The position numbers were made by a program, and so were the translations under genes. The notes beneath the pieces were generated by a model, which saw only the letters and a program-made list of their open reading frames with translations, was not told the origin of the DNA and did no database searches. A DNA stretch of 64,000 nt from Zychaea mexicana (lineage: Eukaryota > Mucoromycota > Mucoromycetes > Mucorales > Lichtheimiaceae), in contig NW_026516693.1 of NCBI RefSeq assembly GCF_025766255.1, positions 248,001 to 312,000 of the forward strand, written 5' to 3'. Shown here in pieces: positions 1-11,994 of this stretch. Numbering within the stretch: position 1 is the stretch's first letter; each line of letters opens with the position of its first letter.

Positions 1-1923
1 GGTAGGCGGAGATGACATCTCAGCGGACACCAATGTTGATATCAAAGTGTGGGATGCTGACAAAGTCAAGTTCGACGACATGTGGGGTTCCTTTTCGATG
101 CCTGCCAAAGAAATCCTTCAAAGCAAGATTGATAGACTTGGAAATGTCACCGAATGGTGTCAAGAGGAACGCGTAGCGTTTGATGGGTTAGTGTAACGCA
201 TTCTTTCTTGTTTCCATCCCTTTTTTTATCACTTTTCTTCAAAATCAACTAACTCCCGTTCAAATAGTTGGGCTCCTTTGGATGGAAAGCCACTAGAAGA
301 ATGCAAGATGAAGGTCAACTGCAAAATTAGTTTTCATCCCAAATATCGCACACAAAAGAAGGAAGCGATCCAGGAAACAGAAGGAGAGACTACCGCCGCA
401 AAAGAAAGAGAGCCCGATGAACAAAGCGTTTTTGTGAATCCTGGGCACAAGAGTGGTATACTTTCTGTTTTCATCCGCCAAGGCATGGATTTGGAAATCG
501 GCGAAGCTGGATCGCTTGTCGACGAAGATCTCAAGCATCCTTACAATGCGGATCAGGTGGTCAGCCCTTATGCATGTCTTTATCTGAATGATAGCAAGGT
601 TTATCAAACCAGAACCAAGCTTCGAAATCCGAGTCCGGTAAGCTGTTATGTTATAAAAGGTTGAGACTTCTCTCAATAGTGAGTAAATTACTAACTGTAG
701 ACGATACAAATATATATTAATGTAGCACTGGAATGCAGTTTCTGAGCACTTTATCAAAGATTTCGACTCCACCACCATTCGTATCTCTGCGAAAGCATCG
801 CTCGACTTGGAACGCGACCCTGTCATTGGTCTCAAATCGTTTAACTTGCCAGATCTGTTTGAAGACAAGGAAAGCAGTGAGGTACGCCTGTATATTTATT
901 TAGTGTGATGGAATGTTGTCAATGAGAAAGAAAGAAAATTTATGCCTTATTATTGCTCTTGCTTGATAGTACAAAGAAGGTCAAGCGTGGTTTCCTCTGG
1001 CAAGCGGTGTCGGATTCGGCAAAGTATTGGTGACACTCAAATACAAGCCTGTACGCCTTACATTGCCGCGCGAACTTCGTGGAGCTGATGTTGGGACTTT
1101 GATTGTCGATAGCGTTCGGCTTCGGAACCTATCAGGCACATTGGACGCTACTCGCAAGAGCGTGACACGAGCCACGTTAGCAGTCAACGTCGATCCAGGC
1201 ATTGAGAAGCACCTGAGAGCACGTGATATCGAGCCTGGCGAAATTTCATGGATGGACAATCACTTGTTCTTCCCACTGATCATGCGCTATCGATCTGCAT
1301 TGTATGTGCATATCTCGCAAGGCTCTATGGGTGGCCACAAGGCTACAGGTCGTATATGGCTCAAGCAAATTCCAGATAATGAATGGCAAGATGTGGAAGT
1401 GGGCCTACAGAGATCGATTTCTGAACACAGCAAAGAATCCAACCGCAACGAAGATCCATGGGATACTGAAGGGCCGAATGGTCAAGCTACCTTGCGTGTC
1501 AAGATAGTCCCTGGATTTTCACCTGTGCATACACACCTGCGGTCGTTCAACATGGACATGGTTGGCGCGGACCCGTTCCATAGCGAGAAGATGAAGGCCA
1601 AGGCTCAGCATTGGGTGCGCGAGCAAGGAGGCGGACATGGAGAGCAGACCGAGCCAGATGACAGTGTAACTAATGGAAACGAAAACAATCGAGGATCAAT
1701 GAACTCGGATACAGCGTCAACAGTTGTCTCGGATGAGGAAGATAGTGCAGATGAGTACACAAGAGAGATGTATGGATTGAATAAGAACCCCAGGGTGAGC
1801 AAGTATCGTGTCTTGCGCAAGGCTACGTGGGGTGCAGACATTGTTAGGCAGCGCGTGGATAACGTCAAGGAAGGATTTAATTCAGAGGCACGCAATAACC
1901 GAGCTGTTGCTAAGGAAGTTTGA
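1..1923 (+). CDS. Multi-C2-domain membrane-associated protein, 3' part (tricalbin/Mug190-like)
   Basis: The gene is cut by the left edge; exons are <1-186, 268-637, 726-881 and 970-1923, all GT-AG and in phase, leaving about 554 C-terminal residues and a TGA stop. Three C2-like beta-sandwich segments are visible: a partial one at the start (VDIKVWDAD...DMWGSF pattern), one around GILSVFIRQGMDLEI to the NPSPHWN turn, and one from GTLIVDSVRLRNLSG through VDPGIEKHL. The tail is acidic and Ser-rich, then basic. C2 domains bind phospholipids, often with calcium; fungal tricalbins and Mug190-type proteins tether the endoplasmic reticulum to the plasma membrane. The N-terminal membrane and SMP regions that would settle the subfamily lie outside the window. 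Another multi-C2 protein is possible. Coding status is certain; the subfamily is inferred. Confidence 0.8.
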
Positions 1924-3472
1924 GATAACTTTTGTATTTCCCCATCACATTTGTACTTGATAGCTACTTCTTATTTTCCCTAGTCTCAATCATTAAACAA
2001 TAATAAACTAGCAATTCTATCTGAACATTTCGCAGGAACAAGCTCATTCGCTGCAAAACCCAATTGAGAGCGTGAGAGAGAGTTAGAGGGTTAAAACACA
2101 ACGGTTAGTAGTGATTATATTAAAAGAAGAAACAAACAATTCATTGAACGTTAATAAGCGGCTATTGTCTTCGTACCCTAAAAAAAGCTTATTTTTTGCT
2201 CGTATCCGTGATTTGCAAGAGTGAAAATAAAACATTATAGTAAGTACAGAGAAATGCAAACAATCGATGTCATGTACGAGTGTCCAGTTAATGCTTCTGC
2301 ATCTTTTGATAGACAGAAAGAAGATGCATAATATGTACATCACTGTCGGCCAGCAGAGGCGCGGCGAGAACAATATGTGTGCGTGTGTGTGTGTGTGTAT
2401 GCGTTGTGCAACAAAAACAAAAACAAAAGAGAATCGAAACTTGAAAAACATGACTTGTAACAGGAAGCAAGTAATGTTGACGTAAACAATTCTTTAAGCG
2501 AAGATTCGGTGGTTATAAAAGAAACAAAGAAAAGGGAAGGGATCGATTATAACAAGGTTTTATATAATCTAGGATTGCTTTGTCGTCGTCGTCACTCATA
2601 AACAAAGGTTCCGCTATTCTTTTTCTGCAACTCACATGGTGTCTTGTGCTCTGCTGTTTGAAAGAAGGAACTCACATGGTGCGCTATTGTTGTTGTTGCT
2701 GTTGTTGATGGCCTCGAACCCGCCGGCTTACATTCTTTGTTATACTACACCATACCGTTTTTGAAACGCGGGTTACCCTGTCCAGCATTATATGCGTATG
2801 TTTGGATGTAAAAAGAGATAGGATAAACAGTTGAGGGGTTGAAATGAATGGCATTCCGAGCTGTAAGTTTTCGTTATCGTACCACATTACTGCATACTAT
2901 ACCGCAGATGTCAAAGCAACTTAACCTACTATGTAGTAGGTTACTACGCTTTAGATAATTTTTTTGAAGGTCGCTTTCAGTGACAATGTTCCATAAAAGC
3001 CTATACTCTGCTACTGTTCAGTGACTTCACGTAAACACATTTCTACGTAGCTTGATGGTGGTTACCTCATGTTACTTGGTGAAAGCAGGTAAGTTGCATG
3101 TACATCTGGCATTTAGCGTGGAACCATGTGTTGTTGTGTACGTATGTTCTGTTGTTATGGTTTTGATTATGCGAGTTCCCGGCTGAAGTCCTATGATGGC
3201 ACTGTTTACATTTTCTATTTTTCTTGTTGCAGTCTAATGCAAAAGGGAAAGGAGTGAGCGTCAGAGAGAAATAGAGAGAGTTTGACAACAAACAGTGTTG
3301 CTGGATGTCAAACACTTTGACCAAGTCATCTGATGAGGTATATATTGTATGTTATAATAAACACAAAAAAGAAGATATATAACCTATTTTAACTTGCAAC
3401 TATATAAAAGAAATCCCATTCTCAAACCTTTTTCGTTTCTTCGCTTCTTTGTATTATAAAAACAGAGATATT
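1924..3472. other. Intergenic region with microsatellites
   Basis: No supported gene. It holds the 3' flank of the C2 gene with AATAAA-like motifs near 2000, a (TG)n run near 2382-2399, and a TTG/CTG trinucleotide run near 2686-2708. Open frames here are short and follow the simple repeats. The last 100 bases are the 5' flank of the peptidase gene. Confidence 0.6.
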
Positions 3473-6308
3473 ATGCGTAAAGGGTATACACAAATACCGC
3501 AGTACGACGGTGTCGACAGCTCGAACAGTGGCATTGATCACCAGCAACAGCAGCAGCATAATGCTGTCATGTTGGAACGATTCAAACTTTGGTACACTCA
3601 GTTGACCGGCCATGGCACGAATGATCACACGAACGAGCCATTGCTGCACGAAAAGGGCTACTACCATCGGTCAACGTCTTCTGGCATGTCCAAGGCACTC
3701 AAGCTTGGTGTCATCTTGGCGATGCTTGTATCCGCCGGCCTCTTTGTTAGCCGATTTTTTACAATGGTCAACTTTTCACAGAGCAGTATGTTTTCTATTT
3801 TTGCTCTCTTGTCTTTTCCTGATGATGTAGTCATGGTATACATTAACATATTATATTTTATATTTTTTTATGAAAATGACAGCAATGCCAATGGAAGACA
3901 TCAAAATGCTATTGAAAGGTCTTCCATCTAGCCAATATATCCGTGAATACTTCCATCACTATGCCTCTGTCACGCATCTTGCTGGCTCAGCTAACGACCA
4001 GGCTCAAGCAGTGTGGACTCGCGACAAGTTTATTGAATTCGGCATCGAAGACACCCAGATTGAAACTTACTATCCTCTTATGAACTACCCTATCAAGCGC
4101 CGATTGGCGATCGTCGATGGTCCACAAGAACTGTTGTACGAGGCTAAGCTTCAGGAGACGCCAGTGGCTGAAGATGCCACCCAACGTGATGGCCGCATTC
4201 CTACCTTCCATGGTATGCACTTTTGTTTTCTGTTATCAAGCGCACACATGACTTTATGTACAAGAACATCAACCACAGATCACAGCAGCTTTTTTTAACT
4301 CACTTGTTAAATTCTATACTTTGTTTTGCTGAATATTAAATAGCTTACTCGGCTGATGGCAATGTCACTGGGCACGTTGTCTATGTCCACTATGGTCGCC
4401 TGGAAGACTTTAACTTTTTATCATCACAAGGATTGAACTTCACCGACACTATTGCTTTGATTCGCAACGGCATGGTCTCACGTGGCCTCAAGATCAGAGC
4501 AGCTGAGATGTTTGGCTGCAGTGGCGTCCTCTTGTACTCGGATCCTTCCGATGACGGACCGGCCAATAAGGAAACCGACGACGGCGTTCCTGCCCTAGCT
4601 TATCCTAACGGCCCTTGGTAAATAATAACCACGTGCTCTGTGCAATCTCCGTATTCAAAGATGATAGGCTCTAAATAACCTTTGCATACATGTAATTCAG
4701 GCGCTCGGCTTCATCTGTTGAACGGGGCACTGTCCACTATCTTTCTGTCTATCCTGGCGATCCCTTGACTCCCGGCTATGCTGCTACCGAAAATGCCACG
4801 CGTTTGGAAATGGAGCAAGCCCGTGCATTGCCACGCATCCCATCGCTTCCGATCTCCTGGTCAGATGCCAAGCCTCTTCTCAAGGCAACTGAAACCTTTG
4901 GCTTGCGATCCGAGCAGTCCGGATGGCAAGGCGGTCTGGTTGGCGTCAACTACTACAGTGGTCCCAGCGAAGCCAAGGTGAACATGGTCAACCTGAACGA
5001 ATACAAGATCGCACCTATCTGGAATGTCGTTGGTCGTATTCAGGGCAGCGAAGAACCCAACCGTGCCATTATCATCGGTAACCATCGTGATGCATGGGGC
5101 TATGGTGCTGCCGACCCTTCCTCTGGCTCCGCTGTCATGGTAAGATTAAGAATTGATCTAAGCTTGTTTTGTGTAAAAGAAAAAGAATCTTCTGTATTTT
5201 GTTTGCCCTAAATTGTCACAATTTTGCTTTTGTATAGCTTGAATTAGTCCGTGTCCTTGGTATCATGCTCGAACAAGGCTGGCAACCACGCCGTACCATC
5301 ATTGTTGCTTCTTGGGATGCCGAAGAATTTGGCACCGTCGGTAGCACTGAATGGGTCGAGGATCACAAGGACTGGCTTTCCGAAGAGGCTGTGGCGTACA
5401 TTAATGTCGACACCGCTGTCACTGGTCCTAACTTTGATGCTCAATCCTCGCCTCTGCTGATGCAACTTCTGTACGAGATCACTGACGAAGTGATCGACCC
5501 ACACACAAGCAAAACCGTCTTTGAAGCCTGGAAAGCACGGCATCAAAAGGAAACCGCCGGCAAGGGCATGGAACCTGACGAACTTGCCTTCCCTATGGCC
5601 AAACCACTCGGCGCCGGCTCTGATTTTGTTGCCTTCCAAGATCATGTTGGCATCAGCAGCCTGAACCTAAAGTTCAAGGGCGACTATGGTGTTTCGCACA
5701 GCAACTACGACTCTATCTACTGGATGGAGAACTTTGGCGATCCGACCTTTGAATATCATCGCACCATGGTCCGCATCTGGGGCTTGTTGGTGATGCGCTT
5801 GTCGACTGACTGGCTGTTGCCCATGCATCCCTTGGATTACTCTAACGAAATCGCCCGCTATTCCGCACACATCAGCAACTTGCAAGGCTGTCTTGCATTG
5901 CCCGAACTCTCAGCAGCTGTAGCTGCGCTTCAAGACCGATGTATTAAGCTTGAAAAGAAACTGCGGAAGTACCAGCACAAGATCGACAAGGGCAAGCACA
6001 ACAAGAAGCTCCGTAAGCATGTTCGTAAGTCGAACGAGCATCTTACTCAAATGGAGCGTGCCTTTATTGATCCTCAAGGCTTGCCTGGTCGTGAGTGGTA
6101 CAGACATATCATCTATGCACCCGCCATGTGGAACGGCTATGATGTTCAGGTGTTCCCCGCTATCCATGAAGCCATGCACATGAAAAACCCAGCTACCATT
6201 CGTGAAATGGAAGAGCGTGCTGCTGTTGTGGTTAACAATGCCTTGAATGTTCTCAACGGTCATTATGATGACTTTGTTGAGGAGGAGGACGATGCTGACC
6301 TCGACTAA
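3473..6308 (+). CDS. M28 family peptidase, glutamate carboxypeptidase II / transferrin receptor-like (Vps70-type)
   Basis: Five exons (3473-3785, 3883-4212, 4344-4617, 4701-5139, 5238-6308) join in phase to 808 residues, the usual size for fungal members. The first ATG of the frame was taken as start. It is predicted to be a type II membrane protein: a Gln-rich cytosolic N-terminus, one membrane segment at about 77-96, then a lumenal or extracellular part. A protease-associated (PA) domain lies around 170-330. The M28 zinc site is complete by pattern: His434 and Asp444 in NHRDAWGYGAADPSSGSA, catalytic Glu481/Glu482 in SWDAEEFG, Asp510 in NVDTAV and His606 in GVSHSNYDS. A TFR-type helical dimerization domain follows to the end. 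An active zinc carboxypeptidase of vacuolar or secretory membranes is expected. Substrate is unknown. Confidence 0.93.
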
Positions 6309-9300
6309 ATATTACTTTTCTTTATCTTTTCTTTCCTCTGCTCTTTTCTCCTTTGACAAAGATCACTGCATTCTCTTTGTTTGTTGTACCCAATTCTGTA
6401 TCTTAGTTTGTAATATCTCGCTATCTCTCAAAACGAAATAAAATGACGCTCTTGATTTTGTACAAAATTGTTTATGGCCGTATTTACTCGTTTTCTGTTT
6501 CACTCCAGCTCAGTAAATGAAGATGTGCACTCCACACATTTAATGAGGTCAAAACTAGCTCTTTCATTTACATGAACTACCATTATAACTTAGTAAATGA
6601 CATACAATGTGAATGACGGAATATTTAGCAGTGCATGATTACTTGTATCTTTCATATGTGTACAAGCTTGATTTCCAAATACAATTTAAAATTTCAGTCT
6701 TCAACTAGATTAATGTAGGATTCATGGAATTATTAGACATTATACCGGCCTGTGGCTTCCAGACTAATGTTCCGTGGAATATATATAGGCTTAGTAAAGA
6801 AGCATACCCCGCTCGTCGATACGTGACATACATTCACCTGGTACCTATTATTTTAACGTGTTGATATCCGATAGCTATTGGTAAGATAGAGGGGACGGTT
6901 GGTTTTACGCAGTAGGTGTATACATACTGTATCTAGACGATATTGATTGTTTGTAAAATCACATAGTTTGGTCAGCGTGAAAGCACCGAAATCTGCCATC
7001 GGCACTAGTCGTACCAAGCACTTCTTAGAAAGTCTTGACCTCAACTTTTACCCGTTTACACATTGTCGGAAGCGTAGTCTAGGAAAGAAACAGTCTTCTG
7101 ACAAGCCCTACGTGCAATTGCTTGTCACTTTGTCGCAGCAGCAAAGCTTGATAAAGCTGCAATTATGGCTGTCATAATAGGTAAACATACACTAACAGTA
7201 CAGATTTTCGACAATAACAAATGCTGCACCATGCTGCTTTATCAACTACAATGAGTCGTATATCAGACTCGTGTTGAGTGAAGAATCTGTGCAGTTTATA
7301 CAGGTTTCTGCCTGTTTAAATTGTTTTCTTCAACTTACAATAATCCGAAATATACAGTAAATGCAGTAACGTTGATAAAATCTAGTTCTTGTTGCACTCG
7401 CCACTATCTTTGTATTCTCTATAAATTTGAAAATGAGTATATGGCACTTTGATCGATATATTTTTTTATTACGTTTAAAGGATAATTTTGTAACGACTAG
7501 CTCTTCTGGTACTTTACCGGTATTCAAAATAGGCGGGTAGAAATTCATGCGACAAAAGTTCACTACGTATCATGACGTTTTATTATTTCAAGTCGTAGTA
7601 AATGTGATAGTAAAGCAGTACTTTTCAATGAATGGTTCTGAACATAGCATTTTGATTTTCCAGATATGATAGAGAAATAAACCAACTCCATCTACCTTCA
7701 AGAGGGGCTAAAGAAAGGATCATCTGATCGATACACAATACCGCAGGAGTGTGCATAGCACCTACAGTAACCAAAAAAAAACTGAATGTCCACATGCTTT
7801 TAATTATATATATAAGTAATATATTGATGTCATGACGTCATTTGCAGTGTAGTGTGTAGTAGTACCTAAAAACTATATACCAACAGCTAGTACACTTGGG
7901 GAGTCTGACAGGCTTTCTGATTTTAAATAGGACATAGGTAGTTTCTGATTTTTAAGGATCTGATAGAGAACCCGTTGGGTGGTAACGAGCTTTGGCTTTC
8001 CAGAAGAGTCACTAAGGGGTTGCTTAAGTAGAGCATTTATTAAAAAACTATCTCTTCAGCGTGTAAAGTCACTGCTTAATGAGCCATTATGCAAGTGTTA
8101 CAGTAGTGCATGAAGAATTTCTTCTCCTTTGCGTACAAATATATAGAACAAAAGCAAAACGAAGCTGCATCCTTTTACAGCCTCTTTTCCTTTATTTTAT
8201 TATTTTCCCGGATTAAAATTAGGTATGACAGTGTATGGTGCGTGTATAACAGCTGCTTTTGCAACGACTAATAGCCGTAACAACATTTGATCATTAGTAC
8301 AAGGGACACATAATAATAGCTTCATACATACGCTAGTTGAGCCTGTCGAACATATAAGTATTGCTGGTAATAGTCAAAATAATACGTCGTCGAACGGGAA
8401 GAACGATCGGCTACAATAGATAATATCGACTTCGCAGCCTGATCACCGAGTACAATTGCATGATAGAAACGTGATCCAAAGGAGCTAAAATTGAAGAAGA
8501 ATGGATTGAAACGGACGATTAAACAACAGACAACTCATCATTGGGACCACAATTATCTAGTGGGCGGGAAATGTGCACGGACAGTCGCAACTGGAGCATG
8601 TCTTTTGTCCCTTTTAGTTGGTTTCGAAAATTTTTTTGATACGTGGCAACATTATCAAGTTTGGAGTCCTTTGATAAAATAACCAAGAAACGTCGTCGAC
8701 GCACCTTTCCTATATCAGGGGTATGTAGCACTCGAATGTGCAATGGCTTTTTTCACCGTGCGACGGCCACAGCGGGCACCGGATTAACAATGCATATCAT
8801 ACATCGTTTACGAAATTCGTTGTGTGGATGAGTAGCCATCAACATACATACCATCCCATCACCATCATCGTACACCATTTTATAGGCCTCCAACAGCAAC
8901 AGCATTTCATCGAGCGGGCCATACATTGCCTTACCTGAGATTACTTAAAAAACCGGTACTAACGACACCAAAACAAAGTTAGGGCATTCGTTTTGACAAG
9001 TTCACCTGGGTCACACTAGATTCACTTGTCAAAGAATACGCCTTGTTCTGGCGGACCCAACCAGCTACGGTTAGAGTACGGTAACGAAGTAGCTATGTCT
9101 GAATTATTTGGAATGAGTTTTCTAAGCACTCATAAAAGTTTCATCTTTGTGCATATAGGGCTGCAAATGATGGAGCTCCCTTATCAACAAGGCCCGATTC
9201 TCGCTGCCGTGCTTTTTTTGTGAGATCCTTTGGGCAATGTTAGCTGGAGGAGGATGTGGTCAGCTGTACGATGATTAGGCTTTTCGTGTCGTACGAGTTG

Positions 9301-9646
9301 GATACTGTAGCAAAAATGCAAAGGAAGAGCGCGAGCGATCAACGTAGCTTACCAGCCCGTAATACATTCTTTTTCTTCGTTGTGCGACTTAATAACCCTA
9401 TTGAGGCGCCTCATATAGAATACATACAAGTCCCATAAAAAAATAAGACCTCGATGGCAGTACGTAAATAAAGTCAGACCAATACACATGGTCTACATGG
9501 CAAGGTGAAACCATAAAGCTCAATCGATAAAGCGGATAAAATATATTGACATTAGGCTAAAAAAGAAGCACTTATCCGGTCAAAACGCCATCAAAAGAAT
9601 GACCAGGAATAGTTTATAATCTTTGGCTTTATTTTAGGTGACAACA
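6309..9646. other. Long intergenic region, no supported gene
   Basis: About 3.3 kb with only short, low-quality open frames on both strands and many stops. The peptidase 3' flank has AATAAA at about 6437. A perfect TGACGTCA palindrome (CRE-like) lies near 7834-7841, of unknown significance. I recognise no RNA gene or transposon end here; the region may contain decayed mobile DNA. Confidence 0.55.
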
Positions 9647-9795
9647 AGTCAGTCTAGTTGGTCTACTTGGTCTAGTTGGTCTTAGTTAATCCACGGTTTG
9701 GCAGGTCAAGGTTAGTTATTTATTGTCAATTGAATGGGAGGGATGGTATTACAAGTTATAGATTGTGGTCTTAAAATGCTTGTCTTAGGGTGATA
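9647..9795 (+). repeat. Dispersed repeat, copy 1 (also at about 31463-31625)
   Basis: Begins with a few degenerate GGTCTAGTT-type units and continues through TTTGGCAGGTCAAGGT, GGAGGGATGGTATTACAAGTTAT and AATGCTTGTCTTAGGGTGATATGGC. Nearly the same string, in the same order and orientation, follows the large 9-bp minisatellite array at the second location. After GATATGGCTTT the two copies diverge. This ties the 9-bp repeat to a longer mobile or duplicated unit. Confidence 0.8.
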
Positions 9796-10143
9796 TGGCT
9801 TTGGTATCAAAACGGACAGCAGCGAACGCATAAAAGGGTACTATGATGGTAAGGAAGTACCTAGTAGTGTCGACATCTATCAAACCATATTGCTGCAGGT
9901 AGGTGCCGCCTTTGGTTTATTACGGTGATGAAACATGAAAACACACGTGTTGATCTTTTTAATTACATCATGCTGGTTTCAACTTGCTGCTGGCGTGAAA
10001 AGCCAACGTGGACCGTGATTTTGATGAGCTTCAGCAGTTTGCGGAAACGCTATCACCAGAAAAACAGCATGAACAAGATTGGGGTCAGCATCTGGTAGAG
10101 CGAGTGATACCATACGTCGTAACTGTAAATCGTAAACATCTCT
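9796..10143 (+). pseudogene. Exon-like fragments of an unrecognised gene
   Basis: Two open segments look like exons. One, about 9796-9898, reads IKTDSSERIKGYYDGKEVPS and ends at a GTAGGT donor after LLQ. The other, about 10005-10134, reads DRDFDELQQFAETLSPEKQH and on to an in-frame TAG. A plausible acceptor precedes the second. I do not recognise the protein. The segments sit directly upstream of copy A of the PD-(D/E)XK gene, with which they have no counterpart in copies B or C, so they look like captured or juxtaposed gene pieces rather than a functional gene. Confidence 0.4.
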
Positions 10144-11175
10144 AGGAATTGGTGGTAACTGTCGAGGAAGACGGAAGTGCTTCGCAATCAGTGCAAGCCA
10201 AAGTTACCAAGTGTGTTGCCAACGTGGGCGAGTGAGATTGAACAGGTATGAAGATCATTGAATATGACTATATTGAATCAAAATCTAGTTACTGACGCAT
10301 CTACAGCTATCACAAGACAAAGAAACAGACAGCTGGGATATAAAGCAAGCGTTACATGGATATCAGGCAGCCGCGATCAAAAGCAGAAAGACACATTTGT
10401 ACAGCCTACACGCCTCGTTACACACACTACATTTGTCAAGGATGCACCATTCGGCCACAGATGGTAAGTTGTAGTTAGATACATAGTAGAGATATCAAGC
10501 TTCTGTTTCTTTTTTGTGTTTTCCGAAAGAACCACTGGAGCTTAAACCCTCATATAGCTCTCACTACCAAGGCTGACAAGGCAAACGCCGTGCTGGAATC
10601 CTCCGAGATTCCCCAAACCAGCTGTTCCCTGATTTCACCGCCTACAAACGTGCTTCCGGTCGCACATATGATTTGTTCGTTGTCGAGGTTAAGCACCAAG
10701 CTCGAGCAAATTGAATTATATTAAGATGGGTGTCATGCTTCGCGGCATGATTAACAAGCTAGTTGAACTCAGCGTGCCCAACCCGACAGTATGCGGATTG
10801 ATCGTGAAAGGTAGCACTTTAAATGTATTTATCTAGTGCGGATTTGGTCTTCGCGTCAATTTATTAACAATATTTCTGTACCATAGGTTTCAAGTGTACA
10901 ACGTACCGATTAGACCTCAAAGCAAAGCATGTGTACAGAATGGTCGAATTGCAAGAATTCCTTCTGCCACAAGAAAGCTATCAAGTAGGCTGCTTGCCGA
11001 CTTGTATCCAAGCGTTGGGGCAAGTTAAGGTAAAACAAAGATCCTGATCCATGTTCGCTATACACTGTATACCGCTCCAGCTAATATTATCGATTTAACC
11101 AATTCATAGGAGATCCTGGCGCAAACAGCCAAAAACATCGGATTGCGACCAACTCCTCAAAAAAAGAACAGTTTT
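10144..11175 (+). pseudogene. PD-(D/E)XK nuclease-like repeated gene, degraded copy A
   Basis: Nucleotide similarity runs exon by exon to copies B (minus) and C (plus). It starts at GGAATTGGTGGTAACTGTC (compare 18217 onward), passes through the CTGACGCATCTACAG acceptor, and continues through the FPDF...YDLFVVEVK nuclease-like motif and the CGLIVKG and FKCTTYRLDLKAKHVYRMVE segments to the start of the last exon. The exon around 10330-10460 is shortened relative to C, the frame is broken after the EVK motif, and the C-terminal exon stops matching at about 11160, where ELMO-like sequence begins. It cannot make a full protein. Confidence 0.75.
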
Positions 11176-11200
11176 CAAAAATATATCGAACTTATCATGT

Positions 11201-11783
11201 AAGATCGGGTTCCAGGGTTATGATCCAGCAACTGATTTCCGTGGCATGGGACTCCAGGGCCTCGATGATCTTGTCTATTATGCAACGACACACACGGATT
11301 CAGCTCAACGCACCTTTTCAAGCTCACGACATCCGGTATCCTGGTAAGCTGGTAAGAAAATTCTTGTCCTACTTGCATCATTGTTGCTACTCTACTTTTG
11401 ATTTGATTATCCAGAAGCTCTTGTCCTTTTTATTAACCCAATGCAAACACTTCTTCTAGAATCAGGTATCCCTTTGCCATTGTCGGTATTAACATCACAC
11501 AATGCGCAGTTCAAGCTCTGTGCTAACGTTAAATGCGATATTATCTGTATAGATATGGCGCGTTAAGAAAATCTGTAGCGAATTCTACTGTAAGTTTTTT
11601 TCTTTCTTTCGTAATATATTGATGAATTACATGTGTGCAGTATATATGGAGAGGCATCATATAGATCACGAAATGATGTAAGGCTATTTGTTTCATAATG
11701 ACTTATGAATCTCCCCACGAACTACCAGGACTCACGGTCATGGATTTCGAACCGAAATTCATAGATCAAATCCTAGATCAATA
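11201..11783 (+). pseudogene. ELMO-domain protein fragment (ELMOD-like), broken
   Basis: Exon 11201-11343 reads KIGFQGYDPATDFRGMGLQG and continues to the HPVSW end. A GTAAGC donor and a CAG acceptor join it in phase to 11466, giving YPFAIVGINITQCA. This matches the conserved core of ELMO domains (GFQG-DP-TDFRGMG-LGL-LVYF and the YAIVGINLT strand). Further on, LTVMDFEPKFIDQI (about 11731-11772) resembles the end of the domain. Between them are stops and frame changes, and there is no N-terminus. ELMO-domain proteins act as GAPs for Arf-family GTPases or with DOCK exchange factors. The fragment lies between inverted copies A and B, so it was probably captured during rearrangement. Confidence 0.72.
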
Positions 11784-11994
11784 AGGAATAGCAGAGACAC
11801 AAGGCATTGTCTTTAAGTGAATGGCTCGTTGGACAACGAAGAATGGAACAAGTGGAACTGATACAACAGCAACTGCAACTGCAGCGGCAGAAAGGAGAGA
11901 ATACAAACATTGATTTTAAACGATGTAATAAAAATGAAGAATTGCTTTGATTATAGGAGAAAGGATGGGGGTATAAGTGTTTGATGATCAATAA

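Noticed and set aside
2700..2730. GGGTTCGAGG on the minus strand as a tRNA T-loop
   Set aside because: The flanking bases do not form a T stem and no acceptor or anticodon arm can be drawn.
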